This document shows, piece after piece, positions 7,658 to 15,723 of a stretch of DNA of 20,897 nt. Position 1 is the stretch's first letter; every line of letters starts with the position of its first letter. The notes beneath the pieces are model-generated. The model was not told the origin of the DNA. It saw only the letters and a list, made by a program, of their open reading frames with translations, and did no database searches. The position numbers and the translations under genes were made by a program. The stretch is from assembly GCA_032250895.1 (NCBI GenBank), contig JAVVEZ010000064.1, positions 1 through 20,897 of the forward strand, given 5' to 3'. The DNA is from JAVVEZ01 sp032250895 (GTDB lineage Bacteria; Pseudomonadota; Gammaproteobacteria; Pseudomonadales; Pseudohongiellaceae).

Positions 7658-8972
7658 AACCTGGGTATTGCTCGGTCTGGCCTTGTTGATCGGTATCGGT
7701 ATGGGCTACGGTGTTTCCCGCTGGCTGATGCCGACGGCACCGGCGCAAAGTACCAGCGCGGAGCGCAAGCCGCTCTACTACCGCAGTCCGATGAATCCGG
7801 ATGTCACCTCCAAGGTGCCGGCCAAGGATTCCATGGGCATGGACTATGTGCCCGTTTACGCCGATGACACACCGGCCGGCGACGAAGTCGCGGGGACGGT
7901 ACGGATCGATCCGGCGACGGTGCAGAACTTCGGTGTGCGTACCGTGCCGGCGGAAACCCGGACCTTGACTCGCGACATTTATACGGTCGGCCGGGTCGAT
8001 TTCGACGAGACGAAACTGACCAGTCTGCATCCCAAGATAGAGGGTTGGATCGAGGAGCTGTATATATCCCAGACCGGCTTGAGGATAGCGAAAGACGCCA
8101 TTCTGCTCAGCATCTATGCGCCCGAACTGGTCGTCAGTGAGGAAGAGTATCTGCTTGCCTTGCGCAATGTGGCAACCCTGGCGCAGAGCCCTTATGCGGA
8201 AATCCGCCAGGGCGCGGCAACGCTGGCGGCAAGCGCGCGTCAGCGCCTCCTGTTGCTCGATATGCCGCCGCACCAGTTAGAGGAACTGGAGGAAACCCAT
8301 GACGTCAAGCGTAATCTCCACATTCATTCTCCGTTCGACGGCATCGTCACCCATGTAGGCGCACGCGCCGGTCAATTTGTCACCCCGCAGACCGAGCTTT
8401 ACAGACTGGCCGACCTGTCGACGGTATGGGTCTATGCGGACGTCTACGAATATGAAATGCCCTGGGTGACAGAAGGTGACATGGCCCAGCTACGTCTCGC
8501 CGGTCTGCCCAATCAGTTATTTGAAGGGCGTTTGGATTTCATCTATCCGTATCTGGACGAAGCCACGAGGACCCAGAAAGTACGCTTGAGTTTCGCCAAC
8601 CCCGGCCGTCTGCTGAAGCCGGAGATGTATGGTGATGTCACCATTCGCACCAGCCGCCAGGTAGACGCGGTGGTCATTCCGGATGAGGCGGTGATCCGCT
8701 CCGGGCGGCGCGAGCAGGTATTCGTGTTGCGCTCGCCGGGGCAATACGAGCCGCGCCCGGTGACGCTCGGGGTCGGCACCGATGGCATGGTGCAGATCAC
8801 CGACGGCCTCGAGGCCGGCGAGCAGGTGGTGGTATCGGGGCAGTTCCTGATCGATTCAGAATCCAATCTGCGCGAGGTGTCGGCCAAGATGCGGGAGTCC
8901 ACGACCGCACCAGAGGCTCCCGCCGGACACGACATGGACGCCATGACGCCGCCGTCTGCGACGGAGCAATAA
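7647..8972 (+). CDS. CusB-like periplasmic adaptor of the copper/silver RND pump
   Basis: A 441-residue membrane-fusion protein linking the inner-membrane pump and the outer-membrane channel. Residues 6-28 are a signal anchor. Residues 44-71 form the heavy-metal-binding domain often found at the start of CusB proteins, here of the Met type: Met49, Met63 and Met65 in SPMNPDV and DSMGMDYVPVY fall at almost the same positions as the Cu(I)-binding Met49, Met64 and Met66 of E. coli CusB. The barrel-sandwich hybrid halves are visible around TSLHPKIEGWIEELYI (125-140) and HIHSPFDGIVTHVGARAGQFV (225-245). The beta-barrel follows at about 255-335. A short C-terminal tail (GHDMDAM, 428-433) adds His and Met. 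The gene overlaps the channel gene by 11 bases and ends two bases before the pump gene, so the three are one translation unit. Confidence 0.93.
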   Translation: MRTRTWVLLGLALLIGIGMGYGVSRWLMPTAPAQSTSAERKPLYYRSPMNPDVTSKVPAKDSMGMDYVPVYADDTPAGDEVAGTVRIDPATVQNFGVRTVPAETRTLTRDIYTVGRVDFDETKLTSLHPKIEGWIEELYISQTGLRIAKDAILLSIYAPELVVSEEEYLLALRNVATLAQSPYAEIRQGAATLAASARQRLLLLDMPPHQLEELEETHDVKRNLHIHSPFDGIVTHVGARAGQFVTPQTELYRLADLSTVWVYADVYEYEMPWVTEGDMAQLRLAGLPNQLFEGRLDFIYPYLDEATRTQKVRLSFANPGRLLKPEMYGDVTIRTSRQVDAVVIPDEAVIRSGRREQVFVLRSPGQYEPRPVTLGVGTDGMVQITDGLEAGEQVVVSGQFLIDSESNLREVSAKMRESTTAPEAPAGHDMDAMTPPSATEQ

Positions 8973-8974
8973 GC

Positions 8975-11900
8975 ATGATCGCCAGCCTGATCGAGGGCTC
9001 ATTGCGCAACAAGCTGCTGGTGCTGATCTTCACCGTGTTGGCCGTGCTGACGGGTGCGTGGGCGGTCAAAACCACGCCTCTCGACGCCATCCCCGACCTG
9101 TCCGACGTGCAGGTGATCATCTTCACCGAATATCCTGGCCAGGCGCCGCAGGTGGTGGAGGATCAGATAACGTATCCGCTGACCACCGCGATGCTGGCGG
9201 TGCCCTTCGCCAAGACCGTGCGTGGTTATTCGTTCTTTGGCCTGTCGTTCGTGTACATCCTGTTCGAGGATGGCACCGACATGTACTGGGCTCGTTCGCG
9301 GGTACTGGAATACCTGAACTTCGTCAGCGGCCAGCTGCCGGGCGGGATCACGCCCAGTCTCGGCCCGGATGCCACCGGCGTCGGCTGGATCTACGAATAT
9401 GCGTTGGTGGATCGCAGCGGCGGTCAGGATCTGGCGCAACTGCGTTCGCTCCAGGACTGGTATCTGCGCTACCAGTTGCAGACCGTGCCCGGGGTGTCCG
9501 AAGTGGCATCGGTGGGCGGCTACGTCAAGCAATACCAGGTCGAGGTCGACCCCAACGCGCTGGCCGCATACGGCATCCCGCTGGCCAAAGTAAAGATGTC
9601 CATCCAGCGCTCCAACAACGACGTCGGCGGACGCGTGGTGGAGATGGCCGAGACCGAATACATGGTGCGCGGGCGCGGCTATATCCGCGGTATCGCGGAC
9701 CTGGAAGTGATACCGATCGGCGTCGGCGACGGTGGTACGCCAATCTACCTGCGCGACGTGGCGCAGGTGCAACTGGGTCCGGAACTGCGGCGTGGCGCGA
9801 CGGATCTCGATGGTGAGGGTGAGGTGGCAGCCGGGGTGGTGATCATGCGCTACGGCGGCGATGCATTGAAAACCATCGAAGCCGTGCGCGCCAAACTCAA
9901 GGAGTTGAGCGCCGGATTGCCGGCCGGTGTCGAGATAGTACCGGTGTACGACCGTGGCGCCCTGATCGAGCGCGCAGTGGATAACCTCAAAGACAAGCTG
10001 CTGGAAGAGTTCATCGTGGTCAGCCTGATCCTGATGATATTTTTGCTGCATGTCCGTTCGGCACTGGTCTCCATCCTCACCTTGCCCATTGGCGTGTTGC
10101 TGGCATTTATGGTGATGCGCTGGCAGGGGCTGAGCGCCAACATCATGTCGCTTGGTGGCATCGCCATCGCGATCGGCGCGATGGTCGACGGTACCATCGT
10201 GATGATCGAAAACGCGCACAAGCATCTGGAGCACGCCGAAGGCGACAAGGGCGGCGAGCTCACTCTGGATGAACGCTGGGTTGCCATCGGCGCGGCGGCC
10301 AAAGAGGTCGGGCCGGCCCTGTTCTTCTCCTTGCTGATCATTACCGTGTCCTTCCTGCCGGTGTTTACCCTGCAGGCGCAGGAAGGTCGCCTGTTCAGTC
10401 CGCTGGCTTTCACCAAGACCTACTCGATGGCGGCTGCGGCGATCCTGTCGGTGACCCTGGTTCCCGTGCTGATGGGCTATTTCATTCGCGGTCGCATCCT
10501 TCCCGAGGCAAAAAACCCGGTCAACCGCGGTCTGCACTTTATTCACAAGCCGGTGCTGGCCGCCGCCATGCGCTGGCGCAAACTGACGCTGAGCCTGGCG
10601 CTGCTGCTGCTGGCGCTGAGCCTATGGCCCTTACAGCGTATCGGCAGTGAGTTCATGCCGCCGATCGATGAAGGCGACATTCTGTACATGCCCTCGACCT
10701 TCCCGGGAGTTTCCATTACCAAGGCCAAACAGTTGCTGCAGCAAACTGACAGGATACTGGCCACCTTCCCCGAGGTCGAGCGAGTGTTTGGCAAGGCGGG
10801 GCGGGCGCGGAGCGCAACCGATCCGGCGCCGCTGTCCATGTTCGAAACGACGGTCAAGCTCAAGCCCAGGGACGCCTGGCCGAACCCCGGCAAGACCACC
10901 CGCGAGTTGATGGACGAGATGGATCAGGCGATCCACATTCCCGGTGTCGCCAATGCCTGGACCATGCCGATCAAGACCCGCATCGACATGCTCTCCACCG
11001 GCATCAAGACCCCGATCGGGATCAAGGTCTCGGGGCCGGATCTGGCTGAACTGGCGCGCATCGGCCGCGACATCGAAGTGGCGATGAAACAACTGCCGGA
11101 AACCCTGTCGGCATTCGCCGATCGTGCCGTCGGCGGCTACTACCTGGACTTCGACATCCGCCGCGAGGATGCCGCCCGCTATGGCCTGACCACCGGCGAC
11201 GTGCAGGATGTCATCCAGTCGGCGATTGGCGGCATGAATGTCACCGAGACCGTGGAAGGACTGGAACGCTATCCGGTGAATGTGCGTTATCCGCGTGAAC
11301 TCCGGGACAACCTGGAAGCGCTCAAGCGAGTGCTGGTGGCGACGCCGACCGGTGCCCAGATACCGCTGCAACTGGTGGCGGATCTGGAGTTGCGCCGCGG
11401 ACCGCCTGCGATCAAAAGCGAGGACTCGCGACCGAATGCCTGGATTTACGTCGATCTAAAGACTTCCGATATCGGTGGTTTTGTCGCCAAGGCCAAGCAG
11501 GTGATTGCCGAGCAGGTCACGCTGCCATCAGGTTACAGCATCGTCTGGTCCGGGCAGTTTGAGTACATGCAGCGCGCCATCGAACGGCTCAAACTGGTGG
11601 TGCCATTGACCTTGGCACTCATCTTCCTGTTGCTGTACTTCAACTTCCGCAACGTCACCGCGCCACTGGTGGTGATGCTGTCGATTCCGTTTGCGCTGCT
11701 TGGCGGCGTCTGGCTGCAATACGCCTTTGGCTTCAACATGTCGGTGGCGGTGGCCGTGGGTTACATTGCTCTGGCCGGCGTTTCCGCCGAGATCGGCGTG
11801 CTGGTGTTGACCTTCATCGACCAGGAACTGGCGCGGGTGCGTCAGGACTCGGGAGAGCCGCTTCGACCCGAAGATATCCTGACAGCCGCGCAACGCGGAG

Positions 11901-12142
11901 CGAGCGAACGTGTGCGCCCGATCGTGATGACCGCAGGTTCAACCACCATCGGCCTGCTGCCTATCTTCTGGGGTCATGGCACCGGTTCGGAGACCATGCA
12001 ACGGATCGCGGTGCCCATGGTCGGGGGTATGGTCAGCGCAACCCTGCTCAGCCTGGTGGTATTGCCGGTGATCTATGCCGTCGTGCTGCGCTTGCAACAC
12101 CGACTCATGAGCCTGGGTGGAACCAAGGCGCCCCGGAACTGA
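8975..12142 (+). CDS. CusA-like heavy-metal RND efflux pump
   Basis: A 1055-residue inner-membrane proton-driven pump of the HME-RND class; E. coli CusA has 1047 residues. Twelve transmembrane helices and two large periplasmic loops fit the sequence. Copper/silver specificity is supported by the Met sites: Met572 (LYMPSTFPG), Met622 (SMFETT) and Met672 (RIDMLSTGIKTP), matching CusA Met573, Met623 and Met672. The proton relay residues Asp405 (GAMVDGTIVMIEN) and Glu939 (GVSAEIGVL) are present at the same numbers as in CusA. The third, CusA Lys984 in VRPK, is Ile983 here (codon ATC in the RVRPIVMT segment), which is unusual against that reference. The operon contains no visible CusRS-type regulator and no CusF. 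Start is ATG at 8975, two bases after the adaptor stop. Confidence 0.95.
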   Translation: MIASLIEGSLRNKLLVLIFTVLAVLTGAWAVKTTPLDAIPDLSDVQVIIFTEYPGQAPQVVEDQITYPLTTAMLAVPFAKTVRGYSFFGLSFVYILFEDGTDMYWARSRVLEYLNFVSGQLPGGITPSLGPDATGVGWIYEYALVDRSGGQDLAQLRSLQDWYLRYQLQTVPGVSEVASVGGYVKQYQVEVDPNALAAYGIPLAKVKMSIQRSNNDVGGRVVEMAETEYMVRGRGYIRGIADLEVIPIGVGDGGTPIYLRDVAQVQLGPELRRGATDLDGEGEVAAGVVIMRYGGDALKTIEAVRAKLKELSAGLPAGVEIVPVYDRGALIERAVDNLKDKLLEEFIVVSLILMIFLLHVRSALVSILTLPIGVLLAFMVMRWQGLSANIMSLGGIAIAIGAMVDGTIVMIENAHKHLEHAEGDKGGELTLDERWVAIGAAAKEVGPALFFSLLIITVSFLPVFTLQAQEGRLFSPLAFTKTYSMAAAAILSVTLVPVLMGYFIRGRILPEAKNPVNRGLHFIHKPVLAAAMRWRKLTLSLALLLLALSLWPLQRIGSEFMPPIDEGDILYMPSTFPGVSITKAKQLLQQTDRILATFPEVERVFGKAGRARSATDPAPLSMFETTVKLKPRDAWPNPGKTTRELMDEMDQAIHIPGVANAWTMPIKTRIDMLSTGIKTPIGIKVSGPDLAELARIGRDIEVAMKQLPETLSAFADRAVGGYYLDFDIRREDAARYGLTTGDVQDVIQSAIGGMNVTETVEGLERYPVNVRYPRELRDNLEALKRVLVATPTGAQIPLQLVADLELRRGPPAIKSEDSRPNAWIYVDLKTSDIGGFVAKAKQVIAEQVTLPSGYSIVWSGQFEYMQRAIERLKLVVPLTLALIFLLLYFNFRNVTAPLVVMLSIPFALLGGVWLQYAFGFNMSVAVAVGYIALAGVSAEIGVLVLTFIDQELARVRQDSGEPLRPEDILTAAQRGASERVRPIVMTAGSTTIGLLPIFWGHGTGSETMQRIAVPMVGGMVSATLLSLVVLPVIYAVVLRLQHRLMSLGGTKAPRN

Positions 12143-12168
12143 CATGGCGGGGCTGGACAGGGTAGAAT
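12139..12168 (+). promoter_or_regulatory. Predicted sigma-70 promoter for rlmI
   Basis: CTGACA (12139-12144) and TAGAAT (12163-12168) match TTGACA and TATAAT at five of six positions each, separated by 18 bases. Transcription would start near 12175, about 25 bases before the rlmI ATG at 12200. The -35 hexamer overlaps the TGA stop of the pump gene. A short inverted repeat AGGGT/ACCCT (12159-12163 and 12171-12175) overlaps the -10 region; it is too short to call a terminator. Confidence 0.55.
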
Positions 12169-12199
12169 GCACCCTCGTTTTCCTTCCAGGTCGTCCCCC

Positions 12200-13387
12200 A
12201 TGTCAGGCATCATCACATTGAATTCCGGCCGCGAAAAATCTTTGCTGCGACAGCACCCATGGATTTTTACCGGCGCCATCAAAGCCACCTCCGGCAAGCT
12301 GCGCAACGGCGATACCGTGGAGGTGCAGGCGGCCAATGGCCAGTGGTTGGGGCGCGGAGCCTGGTCCGGCAAGTCCCAGATTCAGGTGCGGATCTGGACC
12401 TTCCGGGAGGACGAGGGCATCGACGATACCTTTTTTCTGCGCCGGATCGACAGCGCCATGCAGGGCCGTGCGGCGCTGGTGGCGGAGCGCAAGGTGAATG
12501 CCTACCGGATAGTGGCCGCCGAATCCGATTACCTGCCCGGGGTCACCATCGACCGGTATGGCGATGTGCTGGTCTGTCAGTTGCTCAGCGCCGGGGCCGA
12601 CAGGCAACGGGACAAGATAGTCTCGGCGCTGCGCCGGCTGTTTCCTGACTGCGCCATTCTCGAACGTTCCGATGTGGCGGTGCGGGAGAAGGAGGGGCTG
12701 CTCCCCCTGACCCAGGTTCTACATGGCGAGGTGCCGGAGGAAGTGGTGATCGAGGAAAACGGGCTGCAGATTCTGGCCAGTCTCAAAAGTGGGCACAAGA
12801 CCGGGTTTTATCTGGATCAGCGTGATAACCGGGCCATCATCGCCGGCCATGCCGCAGGCCAGGAGGTTCTGAACTGTTTCAGCTACACGGGGGCCATTGC
12901 GCTGTATTGCCTGATGGCGGGTGCCGCTCATGTGACCAATCTGGACTTGTCCGAACCCGCCCTGGCCCTGGCCCGGCGCAATCTGGCGCTCAACGCTCTG
13001 GATGAGGAACGCTGCGATCAGCTCAATGAAGATGTTTTCAAGGCCCTGCGGACCTTCAACAGCCAGCAGCGCAGCTTCGGCCTGATCGTGCTGGATCCAC
13101 CCAAATTTGCCGAATCGAAACAAACGGTCAACAAGGCCTGTCGCGGCTACAAGGATATCAACCGGCTGGCCATGCAGCTGACCCGGCCGGGAGGCATTTT
13201 GTGCACTTTCAGCTGCTCCGGGCTGATAGCGGAGGATCTGTTCCAGAAAGTGGTGGCGGATGCCGCGCTCGATGCCGGCCGCCAGGTGCAGTTCCTCTCC
13301 CGGCTGGGCCAGGCCGGCGATCATCCGGTGGCCTCCAGTTTTCCCGAGGGTTTTTACCTCAAGGGCTTTGTCTGCCGCGTGCTGTGA
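12200..13387 (+). CDS. rlmI: 23S rRNA (cytosine-1962-C5)-methyltransferase RlmI
   Basis: SAM-dependent enzyme that forms m5C at position 1962 of 23S rRNA. The 395-residue product matches E. coli RlmI (396 residues) along its whole length by recall. It has an N-terminal PUA domain (about 1-75) with REKSLLRQHPWIFTGA, a central segment with SDVAVREKEG, the GHKTGFYLDQRDNR block (198-211), then a Rossmann methyltransferase fold with the SAM loop LNCFSYTG (224-231). The motif LDPPKF (298-303) and Cys339 in TFSCSG are the expected base-handling and catalytic residues. The ATG at 12200 is preferred over one 11 codons earlier because the protein then begins as RlmI does and CCAGG at 12186-12190 is a reasonable ribosome binding site. 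It is a stand-alone housekeeping gene unrelated to the copper operon, with its own predicted promoter. Confidence 0.97.
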   Translation: MSGIITLNSGREKSLLRQHPWIFTGAIKATSGKLRNGDTVEVQAANGQWLGRGAWSGKSQIQVRIWTFREDEGIDDTFFLRRIDSAMQGRAALVAERKVNAYRIVAAESDYLPGVTIDRYGDVLVCQLLSAGADRQRDKIVSALRRLFPDCAILERSDVAVREKEGLLPLTQVLHGEVPEEVVIEENGLQILASLKSGHKTGFYLDQRDNRAIIAGHAAGQEVLNCFSYTGAIALYCLMAGAAHVTNLDLSEPALALARRNLALNALDEERCDQLNEDVFKALRTFNSQQRSFGLIVLDPPKFAESKQTVNKACRGYKDINRLAMQLTRPGGILCTFSCSGLIAEDLFQKVVADAALDAGRQVQFLSRLGQAGDHPVASSFPEGFYLKGFVCRVL

Positions 13388-13412
13388 ACAGAGAAAGGTC
13401 TCCTTTTCAAAC

Positions 13413-13441
13413 TTGCGCAAGCGTCGGAGCTGGCGTATGGT
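13413..13441 (+). promoter_or_regulatory. Weak candidate promoter for the NfeD/slipin pair
   Basis: TTGCGC (13413-13418) and TATGGT (13436-13441) are spaced by 17 bases and lie 31 bases before the ATG at 13472. The -35 matches consensus at three positions and the -10 at four, so this is only suggestive; read-through from rlmI is possible because no terminator is seen between the genes. Confidence 0.25.
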
Positions 13442-13471
13442 GGTTTCCGGGGACGGGAGGAAATCACAGCC

Positions 13472-14830
13472 ATGACCTGCAAAACCGCTAAGGAAAGTTT
13501 GCTCGTACTGCTCGCTTGTTTATGCCTGTTGCTGACGGGCCCCGCCCAAACGCAGGTTCCTGTTGACGCCCCGGCCGATACCATCCGCGTATTGGCCATC
13601 GATGGTGCCATCGGCCCGGCGCTCGGTGATTATATTCAGCGCGGTATCCGCGCCGCCCAGGACGAGGGCGTGAGCCTGGTGGTGATCGAGATGGACACCC
13701 CCGGCGGTCTCGACCTTTCCATGCGTGACATCATCCAGACCATTCTGGATGCCCGCATTCCGGTAGCCACCTATGTGTCGCCTCAGGGTGCACGGGCCGC
13801 CAGTGCCGGCACCTATATCCTCTATGCCAGTCATATTGCCGCCATGGCCCCGGCCACCAATCTGGGGGCTGCGACGCCGGTGCAGATCGGAACCCCCTCG
13901 CTGCCGGGCACTGATGAGGGTGAAGGCGAAGGTGAAGAGGCACAGGGCGGCAGTGCCATGGAAAGAAAGATGGTCAATGATGCCACGGCGTATATTCGGG
14001 GCCTGGCAGAACTGCATGGCCGCAATGCCGACTGGGCCGTCACTGCCGTGACCGAGGCAGCCTCCCTGCCGGCAAGCGAGGCCCTGGCGGAAAATGTGAT
14101 CGATATCGTGGCAAGAGACATAAGTGATCTGCTGGCCCAGATGGATGGCCGCCAGGTAAGGATCAGGGGAGAACTGGTGACTCTGCGAACTGCCGGCAAG
14201 GTCGTGCAATATGACAGTCCGGGCTGGCGTACCAAGCTTCTGCAGGTGCTGACCAACCCGAACCTGATTCTGATCCTGGGCATGATCGGCATTTATGGGC
14301 TGATCATCGAGTTTTACAGCGCCGGCATCGGCTTTGCCGGTATTCTGGGTGGCATCTGCCTGTTGCTGGCCGGTTATGGCCTGCAATTGCTGCCCTTGAA
14401 TTATGCCGGACTGGGTCTGATCATTCTGGGCTTGGGTTTGATGGTGGCCGAAGCGCTGATGCCGAGTTTTGGTATATTCGGTGTCGGCGGGATCGTCGCT
14501 TTCAGCATGGGAGCCATCATGCTGGTGGATACCGAGCTGGACATGTATCGGGTTTCCCTGCCACTGGTGGCCGCCATCGCAATCTTTGCGGCACTGGTGC
14601 TGGGCATTACCCTGCGCATGTTCATGAAGCTGAGGCGCAAGGCCACGGTGTCGGGAATACAAACCTTTGTTGGCATGGCGGGTGAAAGTGTCAGTGATTT
14701 TGATGTGGAAGGCATGGTCAGGGTGCAGGGTGAGCTGTGGCAGGCCAGGACTCAGACGCCCCTGCATCGAGGAGAAAAGATCAAGGTGCTGGCCGTGGAT
14801 GGCCTGCATCTGGTGGTGAGCAAGGCATAA
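13472..14830 (+). CDS. NfeD-family membrane-bound serine protease (ClpP class)
   Basis: A 452-residue protein of the long NfeD type: signal peptide (about 8-27), periplasmic ClpP-like protease domain (about 36-220), four or five transmembrane helices (about 262-385) and a C-terminal OB-fold NfeD domain (395-450). The Ser-Lys dyad expected from Pyrococcus PH1510 is visible as Ser111 in ARAASAGTYI and Lys166 in ERKMVNDATAYI, and the family block MDTPGGLD lies at 74-81. PH1510-type proteases cut the hydrophobic C-terminus of their partner stomatin. Here the partner is the slipin gene 34 bases downstream. An acidic Gly/Glu loop (148-158, from repeated GAA/GGT codons near 13916-13940) sits between the two catalytic residues. 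The start follows GGGAGG at 13455-13460. Confidence 0.93.
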   Translation: MTCKTAKESLLVLLACLCLLLTGPAQTQVPVDAPADTIRVLAIDGAIGPALGDYIQRGIRAAQDEGVSLVVIEMDTPGGLDLSMRDIIQTILDARIPVATYVSPQGARAASAGTYILYASHIAAMAPATNLGAATPVQIGTPSLPGTDEGEGEGEEAQGGSAMERKMVNDATAYIRGLAELHGRNADWAVTAVTEAASLPASEALAENVIDIVARDISDLLAQMDGRQVRIRGELVTLRTAGKVVQYDSPGWRTKLLQVLTNPNLILILGMIGIYGLIIEFYSAGIGFAGILGGICLLLAGYGLQLLPLNYAGLGLIILGLGLMVAEALMPSFGIFGVGGIVAFSMGAIMLVDTELDMYRVSLPLVAAIAIFAALVLGITLRMFMKLRRKATVSGIQTFVGMAGESVSDFDVEGMVRVQGELWQARTQTPLHRGEKIKVLAVDGLHLVVSKA

Positions 14831-14864
14831 TAACAGTCAATCATTTTGCAGTGAGGGAAGGGCA

Positions 14865-15611
14865 ATGGACTATTTCATCGTGGTGCTGTTTGCGCTGATC
14901 GTGGCGTTTCTTTTTTCAGCCTTCAATATTCTGCGCGAATATGAGCGGGCGGTGGTATTTTTTCTGGGGCGCTATCAGACCGTCAAGGGGCCGGGCCTGA
15001 TCATCATCATTCCGCTGATCCAGCAGATGGTCCGGGTGGACCTGCGCACAAAGGTCTTTGACGTACCGTCGCAGGACATCATTTCCCGCGACAATGTCTC
15101 GGTAAAGGTGAATGCGGTGCTGTATTTCCGGGTCACGGATTCGCAGAAGGCCATCATCAACGTGGAAAATTATTTCGAAGCCACCAGCCAGCTGGCGCAG
15201 ACGACACTGCGTTCGGTGCTGGGTCAGCACGAACTGGACGAAATGCTGTCCAGCCGCGAGCAGTTGAATGTGGATATCCAGAAAATCCTGGATGAACAGA
15301 CCGATGGTTGGGGGATAAAGGTCAGCAATGTGGAAATAAAGCATGTCGATCTGGATGAGAGCATGATCCGGGCGATTGCCCGTCAGGCCGAGGCCGAGCG
15401 TGAACGGCGCTCCAAGGTGATTCATGCCACGGGTGAGCTGGAAGCTTCGGAAGCGCTGCTGAAGGCGGCCAAGGTGCTGGCAGAGCAGCCGGAGGCGATT
15501 CAACTGCGATACCTGCAGACGCTGGCGGGAATTTCAGGAGAGGGCAAAACCACGATAGTCTTTCCCCTGCCGGTTGATATTCTGTCAGCCCTGGTAAAGA
15601 AGGATAAATAA
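14865..15611 (+). CDS. Slipin (stomatin-like SPFH protein)
   Basis: A 248-residue member of the SPFH/stomatin-prohibitin family, normal length for bacterial slipins. It has one N-terminal membrane segment (3-20), then the SPFH domain with YERAVVFFLGRY (26-37), KGPGLIIIIPLIQ (41-53), VFDVPSQDIISRDNVSVKVNAV (64-85) and the coiled-coil stretch ARQAEAERERRSKVIHATGE (172-191). These proteins oligomerise at the inner membrane and organise membrane microdomains. The gene is in operon order nfeD-slipin, the classical pairing. A ribosome binding site AGGGAAGGG lies just before the ATG. The C-terminal hydrophobic run TIVFPLPVDIL (230-240) resembles the region that NfeD proteases cleave in archaeal stomatin; that match is inferred. 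Confidence 0.95.
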   Translation: MDYFIVVLFALIVAFLFSAFNILREYERAVVFFLGRYQTVKGPGLIIIIPLIQQMVRVDLRTKVFDVPSQDIISRDNVSVKVNAVLYFRVTDSQKAIINVENYFEATSQLAQTTLRSVLGQHELDEMLSSREQLNVDIQKILDEQTDGWGIKVSNVEIKHVDLDESMIRAIARQAEAERERRSKVIHATGELEASEALLKAAKVLAEQPEAIQLRYLQTLAGISGEGKTTIVFPLPVDILSALVKKDK

Positions 15612-15623
15612 ACAGCTTCCCCG

Positions 15624-15664
15624 CCTGCGCAGGGATGACGAGGCTGCCTGCGTGGATGAGGCAG
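15624..15664 (+). other. Two small inverted repeats between the slipin and patatin genes
   Basis: CCTGCGCAGG (15624-15633) is a perfect ten-base palindrome, and CTGCCT/AGGCAG (15644-15649 and 15659-15664) can pair around a nine-base loop. They lie just after the slipin stop. There is no T-run, so a rho-independent terminator is not supported. The flanking GCCTGCGCAGGGATGACG resembles the short dispersed intergenic repeats seen in many proteobacteria, which is an inference from form only. Confidence 0.3.
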
Positions 15665-15723
15665 GGATACGTTTTCCGTGTTGGCTGGAATAAAAGAATA
15701 AGAAAAAAATCAAGGAGGATGGT

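Noticed and set aside
8999..10546. Open frame of 515 codons antisense to the pump gene
   Set aside because: His/Gln/Arg-rich composition with no domain; it mirrors the conserved pump codons and is a shadow.
12159..12180. AGGGT/ACCCT hairpin followed by CGTTTTCC as a terminator after the pump gene
   Set aside because: A five-base stem and an interrupted T-run are too weak, and the region is better explained as the rlmI promoter.
13520..14809. Open frame of 429 codons antisense to the NfeD gene
   Set aside because: Same His/Gln-rich shadow composition; the sense strand encodes a clear protease.
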